A stretch of 48,013 nucleotides of DNA from Hydrogenophaga sp. (GCF_030158645.1 NZ_JAOASO010000081.1:1-48013); one strand, 5' to 3'; positions 31,620-40,038 are shown, counted from the first letter of the stretch. Program-made: numbers and translations. The notes: a model not told the origin generated them from the sequence alone.

Positions 31620-32657
31620 ATGAAAAAGAGCCTCATCGCTCTGGCCGTTCTGGCCGCTTCCGGCGCCGCCCTGGCGCAATCGTCTGTCACCGTCTACGGT
31701 CGCCTCGATGCGTCCGTGGGTTCGGCCAAGACCGGCAACATCGTCAACGGCGTTGGCCCCGCTGGCGTGACCCAGATGTTCAGCGGTAACCTGACCACCA
31801 GCCGTTTGGGCTTCCGTGGCGTTGAAGACCTCGGCGGTGGCTTGAAGGCCATCTTCGCGATCGAAACCGGTCTCAACATCGATGCGCCCAGCGCCAGTTC
31901 CCTGGGCGATCGCGCTGCGTTCGTGGGCCTCACCGGCGGCTTCGGTACCGTCAAGCTGGGCCGTCACGACACGTCGTTCGACGACATTCGCGACCTGATG
32001 GTCAGCAGCAACGTCTGGGATTCGGGCAACTTCGCGACCACCGAGACGGTGGTCGGCACCGGTGCCACCGCCACCAACGGCGTGGGCGGCATTGGTGACT
32101 ACGGCGATCGCGCCAGCAACCAGATCCGTTACGAGTCGCCATCGTTCGGCGGCGTCAGCTTTGGTCTGAGCCACGGCTTTGACGAAACGGCCAACGTCAG
32201 CGACGACGTGTCGGCATTCAACATCCGGTACAAAGCCGGCAACCTGGATATCGGCGCTGCGTACCAAGAGAACGCCCAGCAAAACGCCCTCGGCGCTTTG
32301 GGCTCGACGAACGAGTACTCCACCGTTGCGGGTGCCTACAACTTCGGCGCCTTCCGCGTGTCGGGTGGCTGGAACCAGGCCAAAACGTCGACCAACCTGA
32401 AAGCGAACACCTACACGGTCGCTGCGAACGCTCCGGTCGGCGCCTGGGACTTCTCGCTGGGTTACAGCACCGGCAAGTCCAAGCTGAACGGCAACACCAC
32501 CCAAAAGGGTGATGCCCTGTCCGCTGGCGTGGTCTACAACATGTCCAAGCGCACCCGCCTGTATGGCCTGTTGACCAACGGCGACATCGAGAACGCAGCA
32601 GGAGTCAAGCTCCGCCAGCGTGACATCTACGCCGTGGGCGTTGCTCACGTCTTCTGA
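31620..32657 (+). CDS. General outer-membrane porin (Gram-negative trimeric type)
   Basis: A 345-residue barrel protein with a signal peptide cleaved after ALA (MKKSLIALAVLAASGAALA, residue 19). The mature chain starts QSSVTVYGRLDASVG, the hallmark of betaproteobacterial porins, contains SRLGFRGVEDLGGGLKAIFAIE and ends in a C-terminal Phe (AVGVAHVF) needed for barrel insertion. I use the ATG at 31620; a TTG five codons upstream is open. The 230 bases before it follow a terminator, so it has its own promoter, which I could not place with confidence. A strong terminator follows. Confidence 0.95.
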   Translation: MKKSLIALAVLAASGAALAQSSVTVYGRLDASVGSAKTGNIVNGVGPAGVTQMFSGNLTTSRLGFRGVEDLGGGLKAIFAIETGLNIDAPSASSLGDRAAFVGLTGGFGTVKLGRHDTSFDDIRDLMVSSNVWDSGNFATTETVVGTGATATNGVGGIGDYGDRASNQIRYESPSFGGVSFGLSHGFDETANVSDDVSAFNIRYKAGNLDIGAAYQENAQQNALGALGSTNEYSTVAGAYNFGAFRVSGGWNQAKTSTNLKANTYTVAANAPVGAWDFSLGYSTGKSKLNGNTTQKGDALSAGVVYNMSKRTRLYGLLTNGDIENAAGVKLRQRDIYAVGVAHVF

Positions 32658-32693
32658 TTCTCAAGCCCTCCGAATCTCCAAGGCTTGTTGACA

Positions 32694-32723
32694 CCCACCG
32701 CTCGAAAGGGCGGTGGGTTTTTT
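32694..32723 (+). terminator. Intrinsic terminator after the porin gene
   Basis: CCCACCGC (32694-32701) pairs with GCGGTGGG (32710-32717) and is followed by TTTTTT. It sits in the convergent gap with soxB. Confidence 0.92.
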
Positions 32724-32757
32724 CATGGGTGCGCGAAATGCGCGCCTGGCCTGATGG

Positions 32758-34482
32758 TCAGGCCACCAGCCCCGGATTGCCATCCATGCCGATGATGCGC
32801 GGCGTGTTGATCTGCACGCCCTTGATGACCTTCTTGTCGCGCAGATAGCCCGAGACCACGTCCCAGATGGGTTCGCCCTGGGCGCCCTCCTGGACCGACG
32901 CCCAGCCGGCCACCTTGTAGGTCTTGTCGGCCTCGATCAGCTGGCCCTTGAGCGTCATGTTGTTGATGCGCTGGCCCATGGCGGCGTTCGGTGTCACGGT
33001 GTACTGCATGCCACCCACGCGCACCATGTCGCCGCCCTGCTGGTAGTAGGGATCGGGGTTGAAGATGTTGTCGGCCACGTCTTCCAGAATGGTCTTGATC
33101 TGCTCGCCGGTGAAGGTGTTGAGCGTGGTGGCCGGGTAGGTCAGCGCCATCTGGTCCATCATGCGTTCATAGGTGATGGTGTCGCCGGGCAGCAGCGAGG
33201 TGCCCCAGCGCACGCCCGGCGAAAACGCGATGTCGGCGCCCTTGTTCTGCATCAGCGCGTCGCAGATCACCTGGTCCCACGAGCCGTTGAAATTGCCACG
33301 GCGGTACAGCAGGTCTTCGGTGACAGCGAGTTTTTCGTCGAGCTTGTCTTTGTAGGGCGCGCGCACCTTGTCGATGTGCGCCTGCATGGCCGCATCGGCC
33401 GGCAGCAGGTTGGAGAAGATGGGCAGCAGCTTGTACTGAAAGCCCTGCACCTTGCCACCGCGCACGTCAAAGTCGAGCACGCCGAGGAACTTGCTGTTGG
33501 AGCCGGCGTTGGTCACCAGGGTCTGGCCACCGGCGTTTTTCACCACGAACGGCGCGGGCATGCCGTCGTGGGTGTGGCCACCCAGAATCGCATCGATGCC
33601 GCGCACGCGGCCGGCCATCTTGATGTCGACATCCATGCCGTTGTGCGAGAGCACCACCACCACCTGCGCGCCCTTGCCGCGCGCTTCGTCCACCATCTTC
33701 TGCATGTGCTCGTCCTGGATGCCGAAGGTCCAGTCGGGCACCATGTAACGGGGGTTGGCAATGGGGGTGTAGGGGAAAGCCTGGCCGATCACGGCGACCT
33801 GCACGCCGTTCATCTCGCGCATCGCATAGGGCTTGAAGACCATGTCTTCGAAGTCGGTGGTCTTGATGTTCTGCGCGAGGAATTCCATGTTCCCCTTCAA
33901 ATCTTTCTCGACGATCTCCTGCACGCGCTTGGCGCCGAAGGTGTGCTCCCAGTGCGAGGTCATCATGTTCACGCCGAGCAGCTTGCAGGCGTCCACCATG
34001 TCCTGGCCATTGGTCCACAGCGAGGTGGCCGAGCCTTGCCAGGTGTCACCACCGTCGAGCAGCAACGCGTTGGGCCGGGTGGCCTTGAGCTGTTTGACGA
34101 GCGTGGCCATGTGCGCGAAGCCGCCCACCTTGCCGTAGGTCTTGGCGGCCTGGCTGAAGTCGAGGTAGGAGAACGCGTGGGCTTGTGCGCTGCCGGGCTT
34201 GAGGCCGAATTGTTTGAGCAGCTTCTCGCCCACGATGTGCGGCGGGCGGCCCACCGCCTCGGCCACGCCCAGGTTCACATTGGGTTCGCGGAAGTAGATG
34301 GGTGTGAGCTGAGCGTGGCAGTCGGTGAAGTGCAGAAAGCTCACATTGCCGAACTTCGGCACGTTGTACAGGCGCTCACCGGCACCCGGTGCTGCGGCGA
34401 GCACGTCGCGGTGGTTGAGGGCCATGCCGGTGGCGCTGGCCACGGCCAGCACCTGCATGAATTCACGACGGCTGAAACTCAT
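32758..34482 (-). CDS. soxB: Thiosulfohydrolase SoxB
   Basis: Periplasmic di-manganese enzyme of the 5'-nucleotidase fold that releases sulfate from sulfonate groups on the SoxYZ carrier. The 574-residue chain has a twin-arginine signal (MSFSRREFMQVLAVASATG). Its metal-site motifs are FTDCHAQL, GGDTWQGSA, SHNGMDVD and GGHTHDG. The start at 34482 follows an AGGTG ribosome site; an in-frame codon at 34497 would lie inside the putative operator. It is the last sox gene on this strand and is separated from soxX by a hairpin at 34540-34564, so it may have its own promoter. Confidence 0.97.
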   Translation of the reverse strand: MSFSRREFMQVLAVASATGMALNHRDVLAAAPGAGERLYNVPKFGNVSFLHFTDCHAQLTPIYFREPNVNLGVAEAVGRPPHIVGEKLLKQFGLKPGSAQAHAFSYLDFSQAAKTYGKVGGFAHMATLVKQLKATRPNALLLDGGDTWQGSATSLWTNGQDMVDACKLLGVNMMTSHWEHTFGAKRVQEIVEKDLKGNMEFLAQNIKTTDFEDMVFKPYAMREMNGVQVAVIGQAFPYTPIANPRYMVPDWTFGIQDEHMQKMVDEARGKGAQVVVVLSHNGMDVDIKMAGRVRGIDAILGGHTHDGMPAPFVVKNAGGQTLVTNAGSNSKFLGVLDFDVRGGKVQGFQYKLLPIFSNLLPADAAMQAHIDKVRAPYKDKLDEKLAVTEDLLYRRGNFNGSWDQVICDALMQNKGADIAFSPGVRWGTSLLPGDTITYERMMDQMALTYPATTLNTFTGEQIKTILEDVADNIFNPDPYYQQGGDMVRVGGMQYTVTPNAAMGQRINNMTLKGQLIEADKTYKVAGWASVQEGAQGEPIWDVVSGYLRDKKVIKGVQINTPRIIGMDGNPGLVA

Positions 34483-34496
34483 CTCTGCACCTATCA

Positions 34497-34517
34497 ATAA
34501 TTGATCGCTGATATTTG
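34497..34517 (-). promoter_or_regulatory. Candidate sox operator upstream of soxB
   Basis: On the minus strand CAAATATCAGC (34517-34507) begins a 21-base block that shares 17 positions with 39854-39874 upstream of soxC. Immediately downstream lies the palindrome ATCAAT-A-ATTGAT (34493-34505), 11 bases before the soxB ATG. The shared block upstream of two sox transcription units suggests a common regulator binding site; the regulator is not in the window. Confidence 0.55.
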
Positions 34518-34539
34518 AGCGAAATTTTTTAGCAAGAAA

Positions 34540-34564
34540 CCCCGGTTGCCTGAGGCAACCGGGG
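34540..34564 (-). terminator. Terminator-like hairpin between soxX and soxB
   Basis: A perfect 11-bp stem CCCCGGTTGCC/GGCAACCGGGG with a 3-base loop begins nine bases after the soxX stop. On the minus strand it is followed by TTTCTT. It should end or reduce transcription coming from the soxCD-YZAX genes before soxB. Confidence 0.8.
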
Positions 34565-34572
34565 TGGGGTCG

Positions 34573-35223
34573 TCACTTGTTGACGGGCGACGCCGGGTCG
34601 AGCAGCAAGGCCATCACATCCTGGATCTGCTTCTGGTTCAGGATGCCCATGTGACCCACGCGCGGCATTTGTGAACACGCGTTGTAAGCGCGCGCGTTCC
34701 AGAGCTTGCCCCAGGTGTATTCCACGATGGGCTTGCTGCCTGCGCTGTTGGGATCGGTCACGCCGCGCAGCTTGCCGTAGTTGTAGAGGCTCGGGCCGAG
34801 CGTGCCGAAGGAAATCTCTTCCTTGCTGATCATGTGGCAGTTGTAGCAATTGCCGCCGTTGGCTTCGCCGGCCTTGTCGGTCCAGGTCAGGCCACGACCG
34901 CTCTGTGCGACCTTCTCGCCCTCTTTCCAGTCACCGATGAACTTGCCATCGGTGGGCCATTTCACGGTCTTCATGTTGGCTTCTTCGATGGCCTTGGTCA
35001 TCTTGGCGTCCAGCGGTTTGCCGGTGGCGTCGGCCACGGCGCATTCGGCGTTGGCCTGGTCCTGGTTGAGGCGGTCCAGGGTGGCGATGCCGCGCGCCTG
35101 GAACGAGTTCTTGAGCATGTCGGCGGTGGCCTTGTTCACGTCGGCCGGAGACGGTGCCGAGGAGCAGGCCGACAACACGATGGCGACCACCGGCAACAGC
35201 GTCAGGGAATGGATTTTTTTCAT
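34573..35223 (-). CDS. soxX: Cytochrome c SoxX
   Basis: Monohaem subunit of the SoxAX complex, which couples thiosulfate oxidatively to SoxY. The 216-residue chain has a haem motif CYNCH near residue 125, a distal Met probably in SQMPRVGH, and the typical ending QIQDVMALLLDPASPVNK. The leader reads LLPVVAIVLSAC, a lipobox, so the protein may be a lipoprotein tethered to a membrane rather than a soluble periplasmic one. It follows soxA after 16 bases. Confidence 0.95.
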   Translation of the reverse strand: MKKIHSLTLLPVVAIVLSACSSAPSPADVNKATADMLKNSFQARGIATLDRLNQDQANAECAVADATGKPLDAKMTKAIEEANMKTVKWPTDGKFIGDWKEGEKVAQSGRGLTWTDKAGEANGGNCYNCHMISKEEISFGTLGPSLYNYGKLRGVTDPNSAGSKPIVEYTWGKLWNARAYNACSQMPRVGHMGILNQKQIQDVMALLLDPASPVNK

Positions 35224-35239
35224 CTGGTGTGTCTCCGGA

Positions 35240-36058
35240 TCAGCGCTTGATGGCCGGCACGATGGACTCGGCCGTCTTGGCGTTCACGCCCATGTAGACC
35301 GACAAGGCGATGGTGGCGTCGCTGCCGAACTTGGGCTCGGGCCAGCGCATCTGGCGGAAACAATCGTTCAGGCGGAGCTGCATGCCCCACATCTGCGCGT
35401 TGGACACGCGGTACGCCGGCCAGGCGGCGAAGCCGATGCCGTCGCCCGGGTTCTTGGTGAGGTTGGGCAGGTCTTGCAGGCGGATGCGTTTGTCGTCGCT
35501 GCCGTGGCACGAAGCGCACGAGAAGTCGTGCGTACCGCCGCGCGTGAAGAACAGCTGCTTGCCGGTTTCGAACATCATTTTTTCCTGCGCATGCTACTGC
35601 GACAGGTTGAAGCGCATGCCCTTGGAGGCCGTGGCCACATAGGTGGCCAGTGCCGTCACGTTGGCCATCTCGCCACGGCCAAACGGTGTCTTGGCGATGT
35701 CTTCGGCCTTGAAGCCCTGCAACGTTTCCATGCAGGTGATCAGGCGCGTTTCCAGATCCTGCACCCGGCCGGTGTCGGCGAAGTACTTGGGCAGTTCCAC
35801 GAACACCCCCTTGATCACCCCGGGACCCTTGCCCAGATCGCACTGTTCCAGCGAAGCGTTCTTGGGGCCGCGCTTCTGTTTCCAGAGCTCCTCGCCCTTC
35901 ATCTCGAACAGCTCGGCCGGGTTGCCGTCCTGCAGCATCTCGCGGTACTTGGCAATGCCTTCGGCGGCAGTGCCTTGCGCGTGCGAAACGCCAACAGCGC
36001 CAACAGCGCCGCACAGCGCAGCAAGCGCCAGCAGCGAGGGTGTCAGGGTCTTCTTCAT
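35240..36058 (-). pseudogene. soxA: SoxA with an internal in-frame amber stop
   Basis: Encodes the SoxA subunit of the SoxAX thiosulfate-oxidising complex, but codon 155 is TAG (35596-35594). The frame is otherwise continuous: ...MRFNLSQ, stop, HAQEKMMFETGKQLFF.... The 273-codon span is the normal SoxA size. The N-terminal part has a signal peptide (cleavage after VSHA) and the haem-less domain; the part after the stop has the haem motif CASCHG and the likely axial Cys in LRLNDCFRQMRW. If real, the truncated product lacks haem. ATG-ATG 15 bases after the stop could restart translation, but without a signal peptide. A point mutation, sequencing error or amber suppression could explain it. Confidence 0.85.
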
Positions 36059-36102
36059 GGGGTCTCCTCTTGTTATCGGGTCGCAGTAAAACGCGGCTCA
36101 GC

Positions 36103-36414
36103 TCAGGCGATCAGCGCTTCGTCGGTGCGGGTGTCGCCCTTGTTGTCGACCCATTTCACGACGACCTTGTCGCCCTTGGCGCCGCCCTTGAACTTGAAGG
36201 ACAGGAAAGGGTTCTGCGCGACGGCGCCGCTGAACGCAGCTTCGAGGACGACCTTGCCGTTGTGGGTGGCTTCCACATCCTTGATGTAGTGGCCGGGGAT
36301 GAGGGCGCCGGCGGCATCGCGGCGGGTGCCCGGCTCCATGATGTGGGACATGAGCACGCGGACGGTGGTTTCGTCGCCTGCAACGGCGGCGCGGATGCGC
36401 ATCGGATCAGCCAT
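36103..36414 (-). CDS. soxZ: Sulfur carrier complex subunit SoxZ
   Basis: A 103-residue immunoglobulin-like subunit that partners SoxY in the carrier complex. It starts MADPMRIRAAVAGDETTVRVLMSHIMEPGTRRD and has the PFLSFKFKGG segment typical of SoxZ. It has no signal peptide and is thought to be exported with SoxY through the Tat route. AGGAG lies seven bases before the start. It sits between soxY and soxA in the standard order. Confidence 0.97.
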   Translation of the reverse strand: MADPMRIRAAVAGDETTVRVLMSHIMEPGTRRDAAGALIPGHYIKDVEATHNGKVVLEAAFSGAVAQNPFLSFKFKGGAKGDKVVVKWVDNKGDTRTDEALIA

Positions 36415-36471
36415 GTTGGACTCCTGAATTTCGGTGAATGGGGTTGTGCAAAACGTCGGGTGGCGAGGCGA

Positions 36472-36927
36472 TCAGCCGCCGCAACCGCCGAGCGTGACCT
36501 TGGTTTCCTTGAAGGCCGAAAACAGCTTGCCGTCGGCCTTGACCACGGCAAACACGTTGGAGCTCTGGCCCATCTTCAGACGGGTCTGCACGTCGGCCGC
36601 GGTGCCGGCGGGGATCTTGAAACCGGCGGCCATGGGCGTGGGGTTCTTTTCGACGATCAGGTAGATCTCGGTGGTGTTGGGAATCTTGCTGGTGGCGCCC
36701 ACGGGCACCACGGCGCCGTTTTCGGCGATGTCGGGCGCGACCACGGTGACCTGGTCGCTGTTGGCGGCGGTGCCACCCAGGGCCTTGACGGCATCGGCCA
36801 TGCTCTTGATCTCAAAACCGGCGCGGTCCATGGCGGCGTGCGCCTGGCTTTGCGTGGCGAGGCCCAGCGACACCAGCGTGGCCAGGGCCCCGGTGGTCTT
36901 GAGAGCATTTCTGCGTGAGTTGTTCAT
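36472..36927 (-). CDS. soxY: Sulfur carrier protein SoxY
   Basis: A 151-residue carrier that holds sulfur intermediates on the cysteine of its C-terminal arm, here LGGCGG at the very end. The N-terminus is a twin-arginine signal (MNNSRRNALKTTGALATLVSLGLATQSQAHA). AGGAG precedes the start at a good distance. It comes after a monohaem cytochrome gene and before soxZ. Confidence 0.97.
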   Translation of the reverse strand: MNNSRRNALKTTGALATLVSLGLATQSQAHAAMDRAGFEIKSMADAVKALGGTAANSDQVTVVAPDIAENGAVVPVGATSKIPNTTEIYLIVEKNPTPMAAGFKIPAGTAADVQTRLKMGQSSNVFAVVKADGKLFSAFKETKVTLGGCGG

Positions 36928-36975
36928 GGGGGGCTCCTGTGAAATGAGGAAAGGGCGAGAGTGTACGGGCGGGGG

Positions 36976-37314
36976 TTACTGATCGGGGGCGCCGGCCAGG
37001 ATCCACCCTGCCAGCAACTTGAGTTCGTCGTCTTTGAGCTGGGCCTGCGCCGGCATGGGCACCGGGCCATACAGGCCGGCACCGCCGGACTTGATGCGCG
37101 CCGACACTTTTTCAAGGGCGTCGGCCTGGCCGGCGTGTTTGGCCGCCACGTCCTTGAAGGCCGGGCCCACCAGCTTCTTGTCCACCGCGTGGCAAGCCAG
37201 GCAAGCGTTTTTGGAGGCGAGTGCCTTGGCCGCCGCCGCGTTTTGGGCCAGTGCAGCGCCGCTGAACAAGGTGAGCACAGCGGCGCTCATCAACTGGATG
37301 GAAGTCATGGTCAT
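36976..37314 (-). CDS. Monohaem cytochrome c, SoxD C-domain paralogue
   Basis: A 112-residue periplasmic class I cytochrome c with a signal peptide ending in AALAQ. The haem motif is CLACH (near residue 38) and the likely axial Met is in VPMPAQ. It aligns along its length with the C-terminal cytochrome domain of the neighbouring SoxD (shared VGP-x-F, A-x-KH-x-GQ, GG-x-G, VPMP-x-Q-x-QL, W-I-x-AGA). It probably accepts electrons from the Sox system. I use the start at 37314 because GGAG is 10 bases upstream; an ATG two codons later is possible. Confidence 0.9.
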   Translation of the reverse strand: MTMTSIQLMSAAVLTLFSGAALAQNAAAAKALASKNACLACHAVDKKLVGPAFKDVAAKHAGQADALEKVSARIKSGGAGLYGPVPMPAQAQLKDDELKLLAGWILAGAPDQ

Positions 37315-37390
37315 AGGTTAGGCACTCCGGGACAAGGGGGAAATGGGGAATACGAGTAAATGCAAATATTTAAGAAAGACCGCAATTGGA

Positions 37391-38461
37391 TCACTTCGCG
37401 CCCGCTGCGATCCAGCGGGCGATGGTGGCGGCCTCGGCAGCGCTGAGCTGCGGCTGGGGCGGCATGGGCACCGCACCGAACACACCCACACCACCTTCGC
37501 GGATCTTCACCGCAAGGTAGGCCTCGAGGCGCTCCTGCCCTTTGTGCTTCTTGGCGATCTCGGTGAAGCCCGGGCCCACGATCTTTTGCGCCATGCCGTG
37601 GCAGGCGGTGCAGCTGTTGGCCGCGAGCAGCGCCTTCACGTCGCCGCCCGCCGGCGTGGCCGCGGCCACCACCACCGCCGCCGGCTTGGGTCCGCTGCCC
37701 ACCGGCGCCGTGGGCGCAGGCTTGGTGGTGTCGGCACCGCGCACCGGGCCGATCACGCGGTTCTGCTCCTGGATGTTGCCGTGCGCGTCGCGCGCAAAGT
37801 CGGGCAGGAACGAGCGGATGGTGGTCTCCACCGGGCAGTCCTTCATGCAGGCCACGTTGGTCACATCGCCCTTGCCATTGGCCTTCCACAGCGGCTCGTA
37901 GAACACCATGCCGTTGCGGTTGGGCATGCGCTTCTGCACCTCGGCGATGTTCTGGTCGCTCAGCGTGAAATCGGCCGGCACCACCTCGGCCAGGCTCAGG
38001 ATGTAGGCCAGCACGCCATACACCTCGTCGGGCTTGAGCGACTTGGGCGCGTTCCAGGGCATGGCGCGGTTGATGTAGTCCCACAGGGTCGAGACGGTGG
38101 CGACCTTCATCATCGTGGTCTTCTGCGGGAAGGTGCTGCCCTGCTCCAGGTTCTTCACCCGGCCGCGCTCGATGTCGGCCTTGGTGGTGCCGCCCACGAT
38201 GGGCGTGAACACCTCGTTGCTTTCGCCAAAGCTGCCGTGGCAGGACGCGCACTGCGCTTCCCACACCCGCTCGCCCAGGGCTACACTGCCGGCCCCTTTG
38301 GGCAAGCCCTTGAAGTCGGGGCGCACGTCGATGTCCCAGGCCTGCACTTCGGCCTTGGTGGCGTTGCGGCCCAGGTCGTGCCAGGCAGGGGCCTGAGCCA
38401 AGGCAACCGTGCTGATGAGCGCTGCGGCGAAAAATGTCAGGGTTCGCATGGCGGGCCTCAT
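37391..38461 (-). CDS. soxD: Dihaem cytochrome c SoxD
   Basis: Electron-accepting subunit of the SoxCD sulfane dehydrogenase. The 356-residue chain has a signal peptide (cleavage after VALA) and two haem motifs, CASCH near residue 74 and CTACH near residue 288. They are separated by a linker rich in Pro and Ala (residues about 250-280). The ATG overlaps the soxC stop by one base (TGATG), so the pair is translationally coupled; a TTG one codon upstream is less likely. Confidence 0.96.
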   Translation of the reverse strand: MRPAMRTLTFFAAALISTVALAQAPAWHDLGRNATKAEVQAWDIDVRPDFKGLPKGAGSVALGERVWEAQCASCHGSFGESNEVFTPIVGGTTKADIERGRVKNLEQGSTFPQKTTMMKVATVSTLWDYINRAMPWNAPKSLKPDEVYGVLAYILSLAEVVPADFTLSDQNIAEVQKRMPNRNGMVFYEPLWKANGKGDVTNVACMKDCPVETTIRSFLPDFARDAHGNIQEQNRVIGPVRGADTTKPAPTAPVGSGPKPAAVVVAAATPAGGDVKALLAANSCTACHGMAQKIVGPGFTEIAKKHKGQERLEAYLAVKIREGGVGVFGAVPMPPQPQLSAAEAATIARWIAAGAK

Positions 38462-39804
38462 CAATAGACTTGAACGTTCGAGACTTCGCCGTTTTCAGCG
38501 ACGCGCCACGACTGGATGGCGTTCTGGTGGTACACCGAGCGCGTGCCGCGCACGGCGCGCAACTGGTTGATCTTGGGCTGCACATAACCCGTGCTGTCGA
38601 TCGCACGGCTCTGCAACACAGCCGGTTTGCCGTCCCACACCCAGTCGATGTTGAAGCGCGTGAGCGCCTTGGGCAGCACCGGGCCTTCGAGCCGTGCGGT
38701 GCGCCAGTTGCGCCCACCGTCCACACTCACGTCCACCCGCTTGACCGTGCCACGGCCCGACCACGCCAGCCCGGTCACGTTGTAGTAGCCCTTGTCCAGC
38801 AACGTCTGGCTGCCCGAGGGCGTGGTGATCACGCTCTTGCATTCCTGGATGCCGGTGTACTGGCGGTGAGTGCCGTCGGGCATGTGGTCGATGTAGTGGA
38901 TCGCCTCGTCTTTGGCGGCCCACTTCTTGTCGCCCACTTCCAGGCGTCGCAGGTACTTCACCCAGCTCACGCCCTGCACCCCCGGCACCACCAGGCGCAG
39001 CGGGTAGCCGTTTTCCGGGCGCAGCATCTCGCCGTTCATGGCCCAGGCCACGATGCAATCGTCCATCGCGCGGTCGATGTCGATGGTGCGCGTCATCGAA
39101 GAACCGTCCGCCCCCTCGGCCAGCACATACTTGCCGTTCTTCTTGTCGTAGCCACACATCTCCAGCAGCGTGGAGAGCAGCACACCGGTGAACTCGCAGC
39201 AGCTCACCATGCCGTGGGTGTACTGCACGGCCGGCAGCGCCACGTTGCCCCACTCGGGCGCGGAGTTGGCGCCGCACTCAATGAAGTGGATGCGCGAGAC
39301 GCTGGGCAGGCGCATCAGGTCGTCCATGGTGAACACGCGCTCGCGCTTCACCAGGCCGTTGACCATGAGGCGGTGTTTGGAGGGGTCGATGTCCCACCAG
39401 CCCTGGTGGTGCCGCTCGAAGTGCAGGCCACTGGGCGTGATGATGCCGAACAGGCCCTGCAACGGCGTGAAGCTCACGGAAGCCTGCGGCACGCGCGTGA
39501 GGCCCGGGCTCTGGCGGCGCTGCAGGTTGGCTTCCCACTGGCTGGGCTTGCCGTAGCCGTCGGTGGCCACGCCCTGCCCCAGACCGGTGGTGTGGGTGGG
39601 CAGTTTCAGAATGGCCTCTTCCCCCTCGGCCGCGACCGCGCGCGTGGCCGCAGCGCCGCTGGCCACCACGCCTGCCCCCATGGCCAGGGCCTTGCCCATG
39701 AAGCTGCGGCGCGCCTTGCGGGCGAGCTCCAGCTTCTCGGGACTCAGGTGGTTTTCGGGCGCGGGGAGCACGCGTCCGATCACATCATTCAGGTTGGGCG
39801 GCAT
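38461..39804 (-). CDS. soxC: Sulfane dehydrogenase SoxC (molybdenum cofactor)
   Basis: Sulfite-oxidase-family molybdoenzyme of 447 residues that oxidises the SoxY-bound sulfane sulfur to the sulfone level. The molybdenum-ligating cysteine is in HFIECGANSAPEWG (about residue 177). A Tat-type leader is visible at KARRSFMGKALAMGAGVVASG (about residues 31-51). The start at 39804 is supported by AGGAAG seven bases upstream; an in-frame start at 39849 is weaker. It is the first gene of the minus-strand sox run, with a candidate operator at 39854-39874. Confidence 0.97.
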   Translation of the reverse strand: MPPNLNDVIGRVLPAPENHLSPEKLELARKARRSFMGKALAMGAGVVASGAAATRAVAAEGEEAILKLPTHTTGLGQGVATDGYGKPSQWEANLQRRQSPGLTRVPQASVSFTPLQGLFGIITPSGLHFERHHQGWWDIDPSKHRLMVNGLVKRERVFTMDDLMRLPSVSRIHFIECGANSAPEWGNVALPAVQYTHGMVSCCEFTGVLLSTLLEMCGYDKKNGKYVLAEGADGSSMTRTIDIDRAMDDCIVAWAMNGEMLRPENGYPLRLVVPGVQGVSWVKYLRRLEVGDKKWAAKDEAIHYIDHMPDGTHRQYTGIQECKSVITTPSGSQTLLDKGYYNVTGLAWSGRGTVKRVDVSVDGGRNWRTARLEGPVLPKALTRFNIDWVWDGKPAVLQSRAIDSTGYVQPKINQLRAVRGTRSVYHQNAIQSWRVAENGEVSNVQVY

Positions 39805-39853
39805 GGGAATCTTCCTGTTGGGGCGGTCTGACCGCGTCGGCATCTGCAACTGT

Positions 39854-39874
39854 ATTAGTGTTTGCTGATATTTG
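39854..39874 (-). promoter_or_regulatory. Candidate sox operator upstream of soxC
   Basis: On the minus strand CAAATATCAGC starts a 21-base block shared, at 17 positions, with the block upstream of soxB (34497-34517). On the plus strand it contains the imperfect inverted repeat TATTAG-N6-CTGATA (39853-39870). It lies about 50-70 bases before the soxC ATG and about 165 bases before the divergent cytochrome gene, so it could serve both directions. Confidence 0.55.
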
Positions 39875-40038
39875 GATAGGTAGAAACCCCAGCAGGGTTT
39901 TCATGTGTTGGCGCTGCAAAACCGGGGCCGTTACGATGCGGCACACCCACAAGCGATCACACCCCACACCCGTTGTGTTTCAAGTGGCTGCTACAGTTTT
40001 GGATGCAACTTCTTTCAACCACCCTTTTGGAGACGACG

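Noticed and set aside
35594..35596. TAG in soxA read as pyrrolysine
   Set aside because: SoxA has no known pyrrolysine and no Pyl genes are seen; pyrrolysine is very rare outside methanogens and a few other groups.
37350..37380. Third copy of the sox element before the small cytochrome gene (AAATATTTGC on the minus strand)
   Set aside because: Only the AT-rich core agrees and the flanking positions differ, so it is not distinguishable from chance.
39884..39900. Short AAACCC/GGGTTT hairpin in the soxC-cytochrome gap as a terminator
   Set aside because: The stem is only six pairs, and no gene ends close by.
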